A stretch of 64,000 nt of DNA. It comes from Bact-08 sp964533215 (GTDB taxonomy: Bacteria; Bacteroidota; Bacteroidia; Bacteroidales; UBA932). The position numbers and the translations under genes were made by a program. The notes under the pieces were generated by a model. That model worked only from the letters and a program-made list of their open reading frames with translations. It did no database searches and was not told the DNA's origin. Below, one piece after another: positions 35,678 through 44,869 of this stretch (its first letter is position 1; every line of letters begins with the position of its first letter). The DNA lies in contig CAZHLJ010000002.1 in assembly GCA_964533215.1 (NCBI GenBank), forward strand, positions 220,049 through 284,048, in the 5' to 3' direction.

Positions 35678-36688
35678 TTACAAATTTTTCCAATACCATT
35701 CACAAGCTTCTTCAAAACCTTGTATGGCACTGTATTGTGGGTTGTAATTTAAAATTCTCCTTGCTTTTTCGATTGAAGCCAATGAATGTGGTATATCTCC
35801 CGGCCTGGGCTTTTGGAAAATGGGAGTGATTGTAGATATTTCAGCATCATATTTTGAAAGATTTTTTTTAAGACATTCAAAAAGCATAAGCAGGTTTGTG
35901 TTTCCACCATAGGCGATATTGAAAACTAAATCAAGAGAAGACTCTGATGGTAATGACATATTGTATAGTTTAGCTCTTGCCACTATCTCTTCCTTGGTTG
36001 TCGTTATCGCGAGCTCATTGGCTTGAAGAACATTGTCTATATACGTGAAATCCCGTGAATATGTACCATCACCATTAATGCAAGGCTCCTCATGTTTTAT
36101 CAATGCTTTTACCCATAGAGGGATAACTGCTGCATATGCTCCTTCTGTTGTTTGTCTTTTACCGAAAACATTGAAATAGCGTAATCCAATGGTCTGCATT
36201 CCATATAAGTCTGAAAAGACATTTGCATACAGCTCATTTACATATTTGGTGATTGCATAGGGAGATAGTGGACGGCCTATGCGGTGTTCGATTTTTGGTA
36301 GCTCTACAGAATCTCCGTATGTAGAAGAACTTGCTGCATATATGAATCGTGTTACATTTTCTTCCTTTGCTGCGAGAAGCATGTTAAGGAATCCACCTAT
36401 ATTTACCGAATTTGTAGTAATCGGGTCATTAATTGATCTGGGGACAGATCCTAGTGCAGCATGGTGCAGAACATAATCACATCCTTTTACAGCTTCCCTG
36501 CATGTCTCAATATCACGGATATCACCTAGTATGAATTTAAAGTTTACGGAATCAAGAAGATGTTCAATATTATGCTTAAAACCTGTTGATAGATTATCCA
36601 GACATATTATATCATACTTTTTTGAAACAAAATATTCGCAAAGATTGCTGCCGATAAATCCGGCACCTCCTGTTATTAGAATTTTCAT
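35678..36688 (-). CDS. NAD-dependent UDP-HexNAc(A) 4-epimerase (WbpP/TviC-like)
   Basis: 336-aa extended short-chain dehydrogenase. TGGAGFIGSNL (6-16) is the NAD loop, YAASSSTYGDS the catalytic Ser/Thr region, and YAITKYVNELYA the YxxxK motif. The length and the GTYSRDFTYIDNV motif match UDP-GlcNAc/UDP-GlcNAcA 4-epimerases such as WbpP and TviC. Together with the dehydrogenase at 58949-60256 it could give UDP-GalNAcA. Its ATG overlaps the stop of the CapK-like gene by 4 bases. Confidence 0.88.
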   Translation of the reverse strand: MKILITGGAGFIGSNLCEYFVSKKYDIICLDNLSTGFKHNIEHLLDSVNFKFILGDIRDIETCREAVKGCDYVLHHAALGSVPRSINDPITTNSVNIGGFLNMLLAAKEENVTRFIYAASSSTYGDSVELPKIEHRIGRPLSPYAITKYVNELYANVFSDLYGMQTIGLRYFNVFGKRQTTEGAYAAVIPLWVKALIKHEEPCINGDGTYSRDFTYIDNVLQANELAITTTKEEIVARAKLYNMSLPSESSLDLVFNIAYGGNTNLLMLFECLKKNLSKYDAEISTITPIFQKPRPGDIPHSLASIEKARRILNYNPQYSAIQGFEEACEWYWKNL

Positions 36689-38013
36689 TTTTGGTTATTA
36701 ATGTTATTTATGATATTGTTTATAACCGGCCTGTATTTACCTGTCTTAGTGTTTTCAATCTCTTTTTCATACTTTATGGTAATGTTCATTTGACCAACTC
36801 TTTTTTGTATATCATTAAAGATAAATGAGGATTCCTCTTCTGATATAATGTCGCTCACTAGTCTTATTGTTAAGGTATCTGATGAGTTTTGAACAATTTG
36901 AAATTTCTGCAGGTTTCGTTTACTGGCAATATTACTGTCGAATATTAAATGCCAAAAATAGGCCCAGTGCAAATATTGACCATTTATCCCAATTATGTAA
37001 TCGCAGGTACGTCCCATAATCTGTTTTATTATCTTGCCTTGTCTTCCACAACTGCATTTCTCGTTACTTATTATTGCCTGGTCTGCATTCCAGTATCTTA
37101 TAAATGGCATAGTGAAATTATCCAGATCTGTTATCAGGAGCTCATTTTTGTCGTTAACTTCAATTATTGCTCGCTCACCGGCAATGTGCAGACCATTGTG
37201 CCTATCACACTCATACGCAATTCCTCCTATTTCGCCACATCCATACTGGTCAAATACTTCAGCATTGAATACCTGTCTAAATAAATCTCTGTGTTCAGAC
37301 ATAACAGGTTCTGCCGTGGAAGAGATTGATTTTATATGTAGGCTTTTATTAAGAGCATTCATATGTTGTGCGATAGAAAAGAGAAATTGAGGATAAGACC
37401 TTATATGTGAAAAATTGTTGCTTTCCAGTAAAGAGATAATCTGATTGACTGTCTGTTCAGATGTGTCATATATATCTACATAGGTTTCATTTGTGAGGAA
37501 ACTATTCACTTGACTCTTGAACTTTTCGTAATAGGAGGTTTTCTTGACATGTCCGCCCATAAGTACAAGTACTTTTTCGTTAGATTTATATCCCATCCAG
37601 TCGGTATATCTTTTATAACCTCCCCAGGTAGAGCTTCTTGTTTTTGCATCAACGCGGTTAAATAAAATATTCCCGGTGGTACCGCCAGTCTGTTTTGTTT
37701 TTACTCCTTTGATTTTATTATTGTTCAGGGGAATGAAATCCGTGTAATTTTGCTGTATTATCTCTTTTGTAAGAATAGGAAATTGTTCCAGAACGCTGAT
37801 AGAATGGATGTTGTTGATGTCAATCTTCCTTGAATTAATTAGTTTGCGATAATATGGAACATTTTCATAACAATGTTTTATAAGGACTCTTAGCTTCGCA
37901 AGCTGAAAAGCCTCCATCTCTTCTTCTGAGTACCATTGGGTTTTGCAATACAAATTATAGTACTCACAAACAGTTTTTCCAGTGAGTATATCAATTAATT
38001 TTGTGAAGTCCAT
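36685..38013 (-). CDS. PaaK/CapK-like adenylate-forming enzyme
   Basis: 442 aa, related to phenylacetate-CoA ligase and to CapK proteins of capsule clusters. Visible: AKLRVLIKHCYENVPYYRKL near the N-terminus, the ATP-binding loop KTKQTGGTTGNILF, YGCGEIGGIAYEC and LDNFTMPFIRYWNADQA, then CSCGRQGKIIKQIMGR, the hinge block. These enzymes activate a carboxylate as acyl-AMP. In polysaccharide loci they are thought to activate an acyl or amino-acid group for decoration, though the substrates are largely unknown. Neighbours: CapA-like phosphatase upstream (23-base overlap) and an epimerase downstream. Confidence 0.85.
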   Translation of the reverse strand: MDFTKLIDILTGKTVCEYYNLYCKTQWYSEEEMEAFQLAKLRVLIKHCYENVPYYRKLINSRKIDINNIHSISVLEQFPILTKEIIQQNYTDFIPLNNNKIKGVKTKQTGGTTGNILFNRVDAKTRSSTWGGYKRYTDWMGYKSNEKVLVLMGGHVKKTSYYEKFKSQVNSFLTNETYVDIYDTSEQTVNQIISLLESNNFSHIRSYPQFLFSIAQHMNALNKSLHIKSISSTAEPVMSEHRDLFRQVFNAEVFDQYGCGEIGGIAYECDRHNGLHIAGERAIIEVNDKNELLITDLDNFTMPFIRYWNADQAIISNEKCSCGRQGKIIKQIMGRTCDYIIGINGQYLHWAYFWHLIFDSNIASKRNLQKFQIVQNSSDTLTIRLVSDIISEEESSFIFNDIQKRVGQMNITIKYEKEIENTKTGKYRPVINNIINNINNQK

Positions 38014-39064
38014 ATTTCTTTTTTTTAATGCTTTTAATAACCCGGACTACCTTTTCCATAAACGAAATATCTTTTCGAAACGAGAATTGGATTATTTCCA
38101 TCAAATGGTTTTTATGAAAAAAGTAAATTTTCCATAAAAATTTAAATTTTAATAGATTCTTGAATACCCAGTTACGGATAATTATTCGGTAATTGTATCC
38201 GTTAAAAATGGAAAATGTATGATATTTATTTTTAAAAAACTGTAAACCTGCTAAATATCCGTCATTAGAAAAGTTGATTGTAAGTATAGCTGTCACTAAT
38301 CTATTTTTAGGCATTGGATAAAATCTCCCATCAAACCATAAGTCTGCGAAGCAAAAATTTCCCAGGCTATAGAAAATATACTTGCCTTTGTAAATCTCAT
38401 ATGGCTGAATGGTATGCGAGTGATGGCCAACAATGAGATCTGCACCAGCATCAATAAGTTCTCTTGCAATTTTAGGCTGATCCCAATCAGGAAAGAGCCC
38501 TCCCTCTACACGACCACCCCAATGTAAAAGCAAAACAACATGATTTACTTTTTTCTTTAAGTTCTTAATTTCATCAATACATTTTGCGATATTGAATAAG
38601 TTAAGCCTTATTCCTGCATTATCCGGCAAGTTCGGATTAGTATCCTCGGTTACATAGTTCAACAATCCAACTTTTATATCACCCTTTTGCAGGACAATTG
38701 GCTCTGATGCTTCGTTACAGGTCAGACCTGCTCCTATGTGCTGAATATTATTCTTTTCAAGAAATTGTACAGTATTTTTATATCCATCAGCAAGGTGATC
38801 ATAAACATGATTATTCGCTAGGCAAGCGACACTCATATCTATTTCCTTCAGATAGTTCAACGTTTCTGTATCTGTAGTCAGTCTGGGCTTTTTGAGTGTA
38901 TTTTCTCCGTCTGAACCCTCCGCCATACATTCCAGATTTCCTACCAGATAGTCGTTCGCAGACAAGTATGATTTCAACGGTTCAAATGGGTTAGTGTTGC
39001 TTTTGTAAAGACTTCTATATGAATCGTTAAGCGAGATGTCTCCGATAAAAGATATATTAATCAT
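37991..39064 (-). CDS. CapA-family (PGA_cap) metallophosphatase-like protein
   Basis: Homologue of CapA/PgsA, linked to poly-gamma-glutamate capsules and found in many polysaccharide loci. Motifs in order: FIGDISLND, YLVGNLECM, CLANNHVYD, LLLHWGG and IVGHHSHTIQPYEI, the calcineurin-like metal ligands. The frame opens at 39112, but I prefer the ATG at 39064, giving MINISFIGD and about 357 aa, because it overlaps the previous stop in the usual ATG/TAA manner; 39076 is an alternative. No signal peptide or N-terminal membrane helix is visible, unlike classical CapA. It may act on a CapK-activated substituent. The C-terminus is very basic. Confidence 0.87.
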   Translation of the reverse strand: MINISFIGDISLNDSYRSLYKSNTNPFEPLKSYLSANDYLVGNLECMAEGSDGENTLKKPRLTTDTETLNYLKEIDMSVACLANNHVYDHLADGYKNTVQFLEKNNIQHIGAGLTCNEASEPIVLQKGDIKVGLLNYVTEDTNPNLPDNAGIRLNLFNIAKCIDEIKNLKKKVNHVVLLLHWGGRVEGGLFPDWDQPKIARELIDAGADLIVGHHSHTIQPYEIYKGKYIFYSLGNFCFADLWFDGRFYPMPKNRLVTAILTINFSNDGYLAGLQFFKNKYHTFSIFNGYNYRIIIRNWVFKNLLKFKFLWKIYFFHKNHLMEIIQFSFRKDISFMEKVVRVIKSIKKKKYGLHKIN

Positions 39065-40256
39065 TTCTTCTGCCATAGATAAAATCGAATAATGCTTTCG
39101 CCTGGATGTCACTGTTAAAATATTTTTCAGCAGCTATCTTACCATTTTTCCCTACACTTTCAGCAAGGCTATTATCCAGTAATGCTTCCCTTATTTTCTC
39201 AGCAAACAAAACTGGGGAATCAGGCTGAGATATGAATGCAGAGAATTTATCTTTCAGATATAAACAGTGCTCTCCTACGTCAGTAATTACAACTGGGTTT
39301 CCGGTAGCGAGGTATTCACCTAACTTTGTCGGAAAGCCACCTTTTGCCTGAATGTTGTCGGGTCTTGCCAAGGCGAGTAATTGTGCACCTTTAAGTAAAG
39401 ATGGAATTTTATCGCTCTCCATCCATCCTGTGACGAAAATTCTTGTTTTATATGGAGATCTTTCTATCTGCTGATTGATATGCTGAAACTTAACCATATC
39501 ACTGTTATCACCTATAAGTACAAGATTTAAATCGCAAAATTCGCCGGCAATAACATTAAAAGCTTCTATTAAAATTGGCACGCCATCCTTGTCAGTATAC
39601 ATAGAACCACAGTATGCAATATATTTTCCCCAATCAGACACTCTTCCGGAATTTATCTTAAATCTATCAAGATCAACAGTCATAGGAAGATGCAGTATTT
39701 TGCTTTCATCAATTTTGTTCTCCTTGAAATAATTTACCAGTGCCTTTGAAATTACAAAAATGCCTGAGAACTTCGGAATTATCTTTCTTAAATAAAATGC
39801 TAATAAATTTTTCTTAATAAATGAGTCCTGCCCGAGAAAAGGGAACTCTGTTCTTTCATGAAAAATCTTTATATTTCTTTTGTGAGCAATCCAAAGATAA
39901 GGCACTATATCAATAGGGTTGACCAAGAGAACTAATAATTTAGTATTAACATCTTTGCTGACAGTTTTTTTTAATATTCCAATAGCTCTACTTTGTGCTG
40001 ATATTCTATCGATGATTTTGCAAAGTATGGTTCTGCTTTTTTGTGGATTTTTTCTCCATTTTGCATATATATATTTGATACCTTCAAAATCACCTTCAGG
40101 CAAAACACTTAATGAGGATTGACTCTCTTCCTGTTCCAAAACGATCAATTGTATAGAAACTCCCATTTTAACCAACCCTTTCAGGTATGAAATATGCCTG
40201 TTAGTCGCAGCACCCCCATAAGGATAAGAACCAGTTGTGATTACTATAAGCTGCAT
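39057..40256 (-). CDS. Glycosyltransferase family 4
   Basis: About 399 aa from the ATG at 40256 (MQLIVITTGSYPYGGAAT), chosen because it falls 5 bases after the previous stop; an upstream ATG at 40280 would overlap by 19 bases. N-terminal GYPYGGAATNR-type glycine loop, then KILHLPMTVDLDRF, YIAYCGSM, and GGFPTKLGEYLATGNPVVITDVGEH, the donor-binding region. It is clearly a paralogue of the enzyme at 43643-44869 (same GGFPTKLGEYL motif). Adds one sugar of the repeat unit; specificity unknown. Confidence 0.91.
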   Translation of the reverse strand: MQLIVITTGSYPYGGAATNRHISYLKGLVKMGVSIQLIVLEQEESQSSLSVLPEGDFEGIKYIYAKWRKNPQKSRTILCKIIDRISAQSRAIGILKKTVSKDVNTKLLVLLVNPIDIVPYLWIAHKRNIKIFHERTEFPFLGQDSFIKKNLLAFYLRKIIPKFSGIFVISKALVNYFKENKIDESKILHLPMTVDLDRFKINSGRVSDWGKYIAYCGSMYTDKDGVPILIEAFNVIAGEFCDLNLVLIGDNSDMVKFQHINQQIERSPYKTRIFVTGWMESDKIPSLLKGAQLLALARPDNIQAKGGFPTKLGEYLATGNPVVITDVGEHCLYLKDKFSAFISQPDSPVLFAEKIREALLDNSLAESVGKNGKIAAEKYFNSDIQAKALFDFIYGRRND

Positions 40257-40261
40257 TGATT

Positions 40262-41398
40262 TCACTTTATTCCCCACCAAAGATTGCTCAAACCCGTGTT
40301 TCCAAGAATTAATTTAAGCACTCGCCATGATGTGTCTGTTATTGTATACTCTTCTGCAATTTTTGCAGTCTTATTGCAATTTTTCTCGGAGATGGATACC
40401 ATAACGCTCTGCAAAACAATGTCCGGATCAAATCCACTTAAGATAATGGAGCCGGCATCCTGTGCTTCAGGCCGCTCCATGCTTTGTCTGAGACTTATTG
40501 CCGGAAAAGAGAGAATAGAGGACTCTTCACTTATGGTGCCTGAATCAGATATTACACAAAGTGAATTTAGCTGTAGCTGTATATAGTCAAAAAAGCCAAA
40601 AGGTTTCAAAAATTGAATATGACCATTTATATTGTTTTTTGAAGTTTCACTTAACTCTTCAATACGCTTGCGTGTCCTGGGATGAGTAGATACAATTACC
40701 GGAAACTTATAGGTCTCAGCTAATCTGTTAAGCAGACAAATTATCTTTTCAAGATTATCTTTATTATCTACGTTTTCCTCTCTGTGTATTGAAACGATAA
40801 AATAATTCTTAGGGATGACATTTAGGTTCTTAAGTGCATTTGAATTGTCAATTTTTGGTCTATAATAATCCAGAACCTCTTTCATTGGACTGCCGGTAAG
40901 ATAAATGCGTCTATGCGGAAGTCCTTCAGAAATAAGGTGCCTTCTTGCATGTTCTGTATATACTAGATTAAAATCCGATATGTGATCTATAACTTTTCTA
41001 TTAGTCTCTTCAGGCACATTTTGATCGAAGCAACGATTCCCGGCTTCCATGTGAAATATTGGAATATGCATACGTTTTGCAATATATGCTGAGAGGCAGG
41101 AGTTAGTGTCTCCAAGAACCAAAAGGGCATCGGGCTTTTCAATTTTCAGCACCTCTTCAGTTTTAGATATGATATCTCCAATTGAAGCGCCAAGAGAAGA
41201 AGTACTTACATTCAAAAAATAATCGGGCTTGCGTATTTCCAGTTCTTCCCAAAATATCCCATTGAGTTCGTAGTCATAGTTTTGGCCTGTATGAACAATA
41301 ATTTGCTCAAGATACTCATCGAGTAAAGTCATGGTCCTCGATAAGCGGATTATCTCAGGCCGAGTACCGACTACTGTGACTATTTTTAGTTTTCTCAT
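40262..41398 (-). CDS. fnlC: UDP-2-acetamido-2,6-dideoxy-L-talose 2-epimerase (FnlC/CapG)
   Basis: 378-aa WecB-fold epimerase, last step of UDP-N-acetyl-L-fucosamine synthesis. VVGTRPEIIRLS at the N-terminus; GNRCFDQNVPEETNRKVIDH, in which the FDQNVPEE signature separates the FnlC/CapG/WbjD group from ordinary WecB; ISDSGTISEESSILSFPAISLR near the C-terminus. It directly follows fnlB (13-base gap) and fnlA, so the whole FnlA-B-C set is present in pathway order. Confidence 0.92.
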   Translation of the reverse strand: MRKLKIVTVVGTRPEIIRLSRTMTLLDEYLEQIIVHTGQNYDYELNGIFWEELEIRKPDYFLNVSTSSLGASIGDIISKTEEVLKIEKPDALLVLGDTNSCLSAYIAKRMHIPIFHMEAGNRCFDQNVPEETNRKVIDHISDFNLVYTEHARRHLISEGLPHRRIYLTGSPMKEVLDYYRPKIDNSNALKNLNVIPKNYFIVSIHREENVDNKDNLEKIICLLNRLAETYKFPVIVSTHPRTRKRIEELSETSKNNINGHIQFLKPFGFFDYIQLQLNSLCVISDSGTISEESSILSFPAISLRQSMERPEAQDAGSIILSGFDPDIVLQSVMVSISEKNCNKTAKIAEEYTITDTSWRVLKLILGNTGLSNLWWGIK

Positions 41399-41411
41399 TG
41401 TATTGATGAAT

Positions 41412-42551
41412 TTATATTTTTTCGAAGAATGTATCAGGATCTTCTGCTTTATATTGCTCGTTTGTCCAGAATATCGTGTATAAATCTTCTTCTCCGATAT
41501 TGGTTATGTTATGTGTGTGCCATACCGGCATATCCACAAAAGATGGATCTTCCCCATTAAGCTCAAAAACAAGTTTTTCATTGGAGCCAACTTTACGCAT
41601 TTCTATCTTGGCAAGACCTTTAATTACTGCAAACCTTTCAGCTTTTCTTGTATGATAATGGTTTCCTCGCGTTATTCCCGAATGAGTGGTAGAGAAAGAA
41701 ATTTGACCACCACTGTTGATTTTAGCTATTTCCACGAAACTGCCCCTTGAATCCGTGTTTAAACTTAAATGAAATGGGTAAAACTTTTCAAGGTCAATGT
41801 AACATTGAAAAGAATTAAACAAATTTCTGTCGAAAGGATTGTCCATGCAAGGAAATATCCCCTGAGCCAAATAAGTCTCCTTGAAACCTTCTAGTTTTTT
41901 CAACAGTTCAGATACTTTTAATGAGACATTGTGTTTGACATGGATTGCACTAACGGTTGGTTTCAAAGTGTTTTTTATCTGGCACTCTTTAATATGAGTG
42001 ATAATTTCTGAAACTAGATCTCCAACATAAATCAACTTAAGGTTTCCATCTAAATCAATTTTGGGTTGAATGTCATGTGTCAGCTGGTGGCAGAAAGTTG
42101 CAACTACAGAGTTGTAATATGGACGTCCAAATGGCCCGAAGACATTTGGAATTATTAATCCGGTGAACTTTCCATTGTTCTTTAATGCCCACTCTTCAAG
42201 TAGTCTTCTCCCTTCTCTTTTTGACCTCCCATATTGATTGTCGGACTCCTCCTGAATGGAGGATGAAAAAAGTATATGAGGATTACTTCCGGTCAATTCA
42301 CATGCGGAAATAAGTTTTTTTACAAGAGTAATATTGGTATTGTATATAACATCCGGATCATTATGTCGGTTCATAGCCGCAAGGTGCACTATTACATCAC
42401 ATTGAGAGACAAAATCCTTTAGCCTTTCAGCCTTCTCAAAAAAAACATCTTCAAAAGGAATGCGGGCAAAATATGCATTGTCCAATCCGAGTGTGTTATA
42501 AAGATGTGTTCCTATGAACCCTTCCTGACCTGTTATTCCAATTTTAATCAT
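41412..42551 (-). CDS. fnlB: Bifunctional epimerase/reductase FnlB (CapF/WbjC)
   Basis: 379 aa. N-terminal SDR domain (GITGQEGFIGTHLYNTL at 4-20; YGRSKREGRRLLEEW as the YxxxK region) and C-terminal cupin domain (about 260-379) with the metal-binding RGNHYHTRKAERFAVIKG. In CapF the cupin domain performs 3-epimerisation and the SDR domain C-4 reduction, producing UDP-2-acetamido-2,6-dideoxy-L-talose. It lies between fnlA and fnlC. Confidence 0.93.
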   Translation of the reverse strand: MIKIGITGQEGFIGTHLYNTLGLDNAYFARIPFEDVFFEKAERLKDFVSQCDVIVHLAAMNRHNDPDVIYNTNITLVKKLISACELTGSNPHILFSSSIQEESDNQYGRSKREGRRLLEEWALKNNGKFTGLIIPNVFGPFGRPYYNSVVATFCHQLTHDIQPKIDLDGNLKLIYVGDLVSEIITHIKECQIKNTLKPTVSAIHVKHNVSLKVSELLKKLEGFKETYLAQGIFPCMDNPFDRNLFNSFQCYIDLEKFYPFHLSLNTDSRGSFVEIAKINSGGQISFSTTHSGITRGNHYHTRKAERFAVIKGLAKIEMRKVGSNEKLVFELNGEDPSFVDMPVWHTHNITNIGEEDLYTIFWTNEQYKAEDPDTFFEKI

Positions 42552-42575
42552 AGTGTTTTTGCTTAAAAATTGCGT

Positions 42576-43646
42576 TTATGGTTCATATATGTCCGCAAAA
42601 TTCTCTCCCAGAACATCTCTACGAATCATTGGAAGTCTTAGTAAGAGCTCCTTCATACCTTCTATATCCAATCTTTTTGTATTGTGTGATGTGTAGTCAT
42701 CTAAATTAGCTATCCTAGTCTCACCTTCACTAAAATATTTACCATAATTCAGGTCTCTGTTATCTGCGGGAATACGGTAATAGTTGTCCATATCTTTGGC
42801 TTTTGCCATCTCTTCCCTATTTACAAGAGTCTCGTATAGTTTTTCACCGTGTCTTGTTCCTATGATGTTAATTGAGACAGAGGCATTGTAAAGTTCCTTA
42901 ATAGCTTTTGCCAATACTTCAATAGTGGCGGCCGGAGCCTTTTGTACGAATATATCTCCATTGCTGGCATTGTTGAACGCAAACCATACTAATTCCACTG
43001 CATCTTCAAGTGTCATCATAAATCGAGACATATTTGGATCAGTGATACTTATCGGATTCCCAGATTTGATCTGATTAATAAACAAAGGGATAACAGAACC
43101 TCTTGATGCCATTACATTTCCATAACGCGTCCCGCAAAATGTAATACCACTTCCATTAAGATTCCTGCTTTTAGCAACCATCATTTTTTCACTTAAGGCT
43201 TTGCTCATCCCCATAGCATTTATTGGATATACAGCCTTATCTGTGCTTAGAACTACGACTTTTCTGACATTATTCCTCAAGGCGCTCTCCAGTACATTTT
43301 CAGTGCCAATTACATTTGTGCGTACTGCTTCCATAGGAAAAAATTCACAAGAGGGAACTTGCTTTAAAGCGGCAGCTTGAAAAACATAATCTACACCTGA
43401 CATTGCAGAATCTACTGATCGTATGTCCCTGGTGTCACCAATGTAATACTTGATTTTATCATTGCGGTAAAATTGCCGCATATCGTCCTGTTTCTTTTCA
43501 TCTCTGCTAAATATTCGTATTTCGCCAAAGTTCTCATCATTAAGGAACCGTCGCAGAACAGCATTTCCAAAAGAACCAGTTCCACCGGTGATTAAAAGCG
43601 TTTTTCTAGAATCATGCATAAATTTTGAATTTTTGATATTTTTCAT
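42576..43646 (-). CDS. fnlA: UDP-GlcNAc 4,6-dehydratase/5-epimerase FnlA (CapE/WbjB)
   Basis: 356-aa SDR enzyme, first step of UDP-L-FucNAc synthesis. TGGTGSFGNAVLRRFL is the NAD loop, AALKQVPSCEFFPMEAV the family signature, and STDKAVYPINAMGMSKALSE contains the modified Met-x-x-x-Lys that replaces YxxxK in this group. The start at 43646 overlaps the upstream stop by 4 bases; an internal Met at residue 10 is possible. CapE-type members invert C-5, giving the L-series sugar, consistent with fnlB and fnlC next to it. Confidence 0.93.
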   Translation of the reverse strand: MKNIKNSKFMHDSRKTLLITGGTGSFGNAVLRRFLNDENFGEIRIFSRDEKKQDDMRQFYRNDKIKYYIGDTRDIRSVDSAMSGVDYVFQAAALKQVPSCEFFPMEAVRTNVIGTENVLESALRNNVRKVVVLSTDKAVYPINAMGMSKALSEKMMVAKSRNLNGSGITFCGTRYGNVMASRGSVIPLFINQIKSGNPISITDPNMSRFMMTLEDAVELVWFAFNNASNGDIFVQKAPAATIEVLAKAIKELYNASVSINIIGTRHGEKLYETLVNREEMAKAKDMDNYYRIPADNRDLNYGKYFSEGETRIANLDDYTSHNTKRLDIEGMKELLLRLPMIRRDVLGENFADIYEP

Positions 43647-44869
43647 TTTAAGCTCTTCAGGAAATTCAGCATCTCCATACCTTTAGTTGCATGAGAGTAA
43701 TTATGTTGAATATATTCTTTTCCTTTTTGTGCAATACTTAATGCTAGGTTGTAGTTGTCTATGATAAATAATAATTTATCAGCGTACTCCAGATGATCTC
43801 CAGGCTTTACGAAAAACGCGTGCTCATTCCTGGTTATATATCTGGAGTTTTCTCCCACATCAGTAAATATAGCCGGTACTCCTGTGGATAAATACTCTCC
43901 AAGCTTTGTAGGAAAACCGCCGCTTGCCCTTTTTGTATCCGGCTGTGAAGAGACTAGAATATATGCTTGCTTAAGGATGCTTGGCACATCTTTGCTCTCT
44001 ACCTTGCCCATGAATTTGACTTTGTTCCCAAGCCCCAAGTTGTCAATTAGTTCTCCTATAATTGTCATGGTATTCGCTAATTTTGGTCCATATAACCTAA
44101 GCGTCAGGTTTTTATGTTTTTTTATTACTATGGCAAAGGCTTTTACAATATTATCGACATCGTCTTTAGTGAGTTCAAGATTACCCATATAGCACAGATA
44201 TTTTTCATCAATAGAATCCTGTACGGTCATAATCATTTTCTCTGAAAACCTTGAAGTGTCTACAATAACAGATAATATAAATGATGGCTTGTTGGAAATA
44301 TTGCAGAAATAGTTTTTTAACTCTTCAGAAATTGAAATATATGCAGAAATATTCTTTAAGGAACATTTATAAAAAAACTCCTTCCACCATGGAATTGAAT
44401 TTTTCAGCTTATGCCTTATTGGAGTAGGGTATTCATCAAAAATAAATACTGATGGGATCTTGAGATATGATGCGAGAAATGAATAAACAAAAAGAGACCT
44501 TATTTCATCAGTACTTATTATCAGACAGTCAAACCTGCTCTTCTTATGTTCTCTCGATATTTCGATAAAAGATGTTATATAACCATATACTCGTTTTATT
44601 CCTGAAACTCTTATCAGACCACGAGTCCATCTGGACTTACTTAAATATCGTCCAGAAGTGAAATTGTAGGATATACCATCAAAAGTTCCAGTATTCTGAA
44701 TTCGACCCTCTTCTCTATATTGATCTGTCGGGAATGGGTTAAATATATTAACCTTTGCTCCATTTATAGACAGCCCTTTAGAGTAGGCTAGAATTCTGTT
44801 AGTGGTAGCCATACCCTGAGGAAATGGGTAAATGGATATAATTGCTGCGTTAAACGGCTTGCCGGGCAT
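43643..44869 (-). CDS. Glycosyltransferase family 4
   Basis: 408-aa GT4 enzyme with an N-terminal AIISIYPFPQGMATTNR glycine loop and a C-terminal GGFPTKLGEYLSTGVPAIFT donor site. Closely related in layout to the enzyme at 39057-40256, and the two flank the fnlABC cassette. One of them is therefore a candidate for L-FucNAc transfer; this is inference from position. It overlaps the Wzy gene by 20 bases at its start and fnlA by 4 at its end. Confidence 0.91.
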   Translation of the reverse strand: MPGKPFNAAIISIYPFPQGMATTNRILAYSKGLSINGAKVNIFNPFPTDQYREEGRIQNTGTFDGISYNFTSGRYLSKSRWTRGLIRVSGIKRVYGYITSFIEISREHKKSRFDCLIISTDEIRSLFVYSFLASYLKIPSVFIFDEYPTPIRHKLKNSIPWWKEFFYKCSLKNISAYISISEELKNYFCNISNKPSFILSVIVDTSRFSEKMIMTVQDSIDEKYLCYMGNLELTKDDVDNIVKAFAIVIKKHKNLTLRLYGPKLANTMTIIGELIDNLGLGNKVKFMGKVESKDVPSILKQAYILVSSQPDTKRASGGFPTKLGEYLSTGVPAIFTDVGENSRYITRNEHAFFVKPGDHLEYADKLLFIIDNYNLALSIAQKGKEYIQHNYSHATKGMEMLNFLKSLK

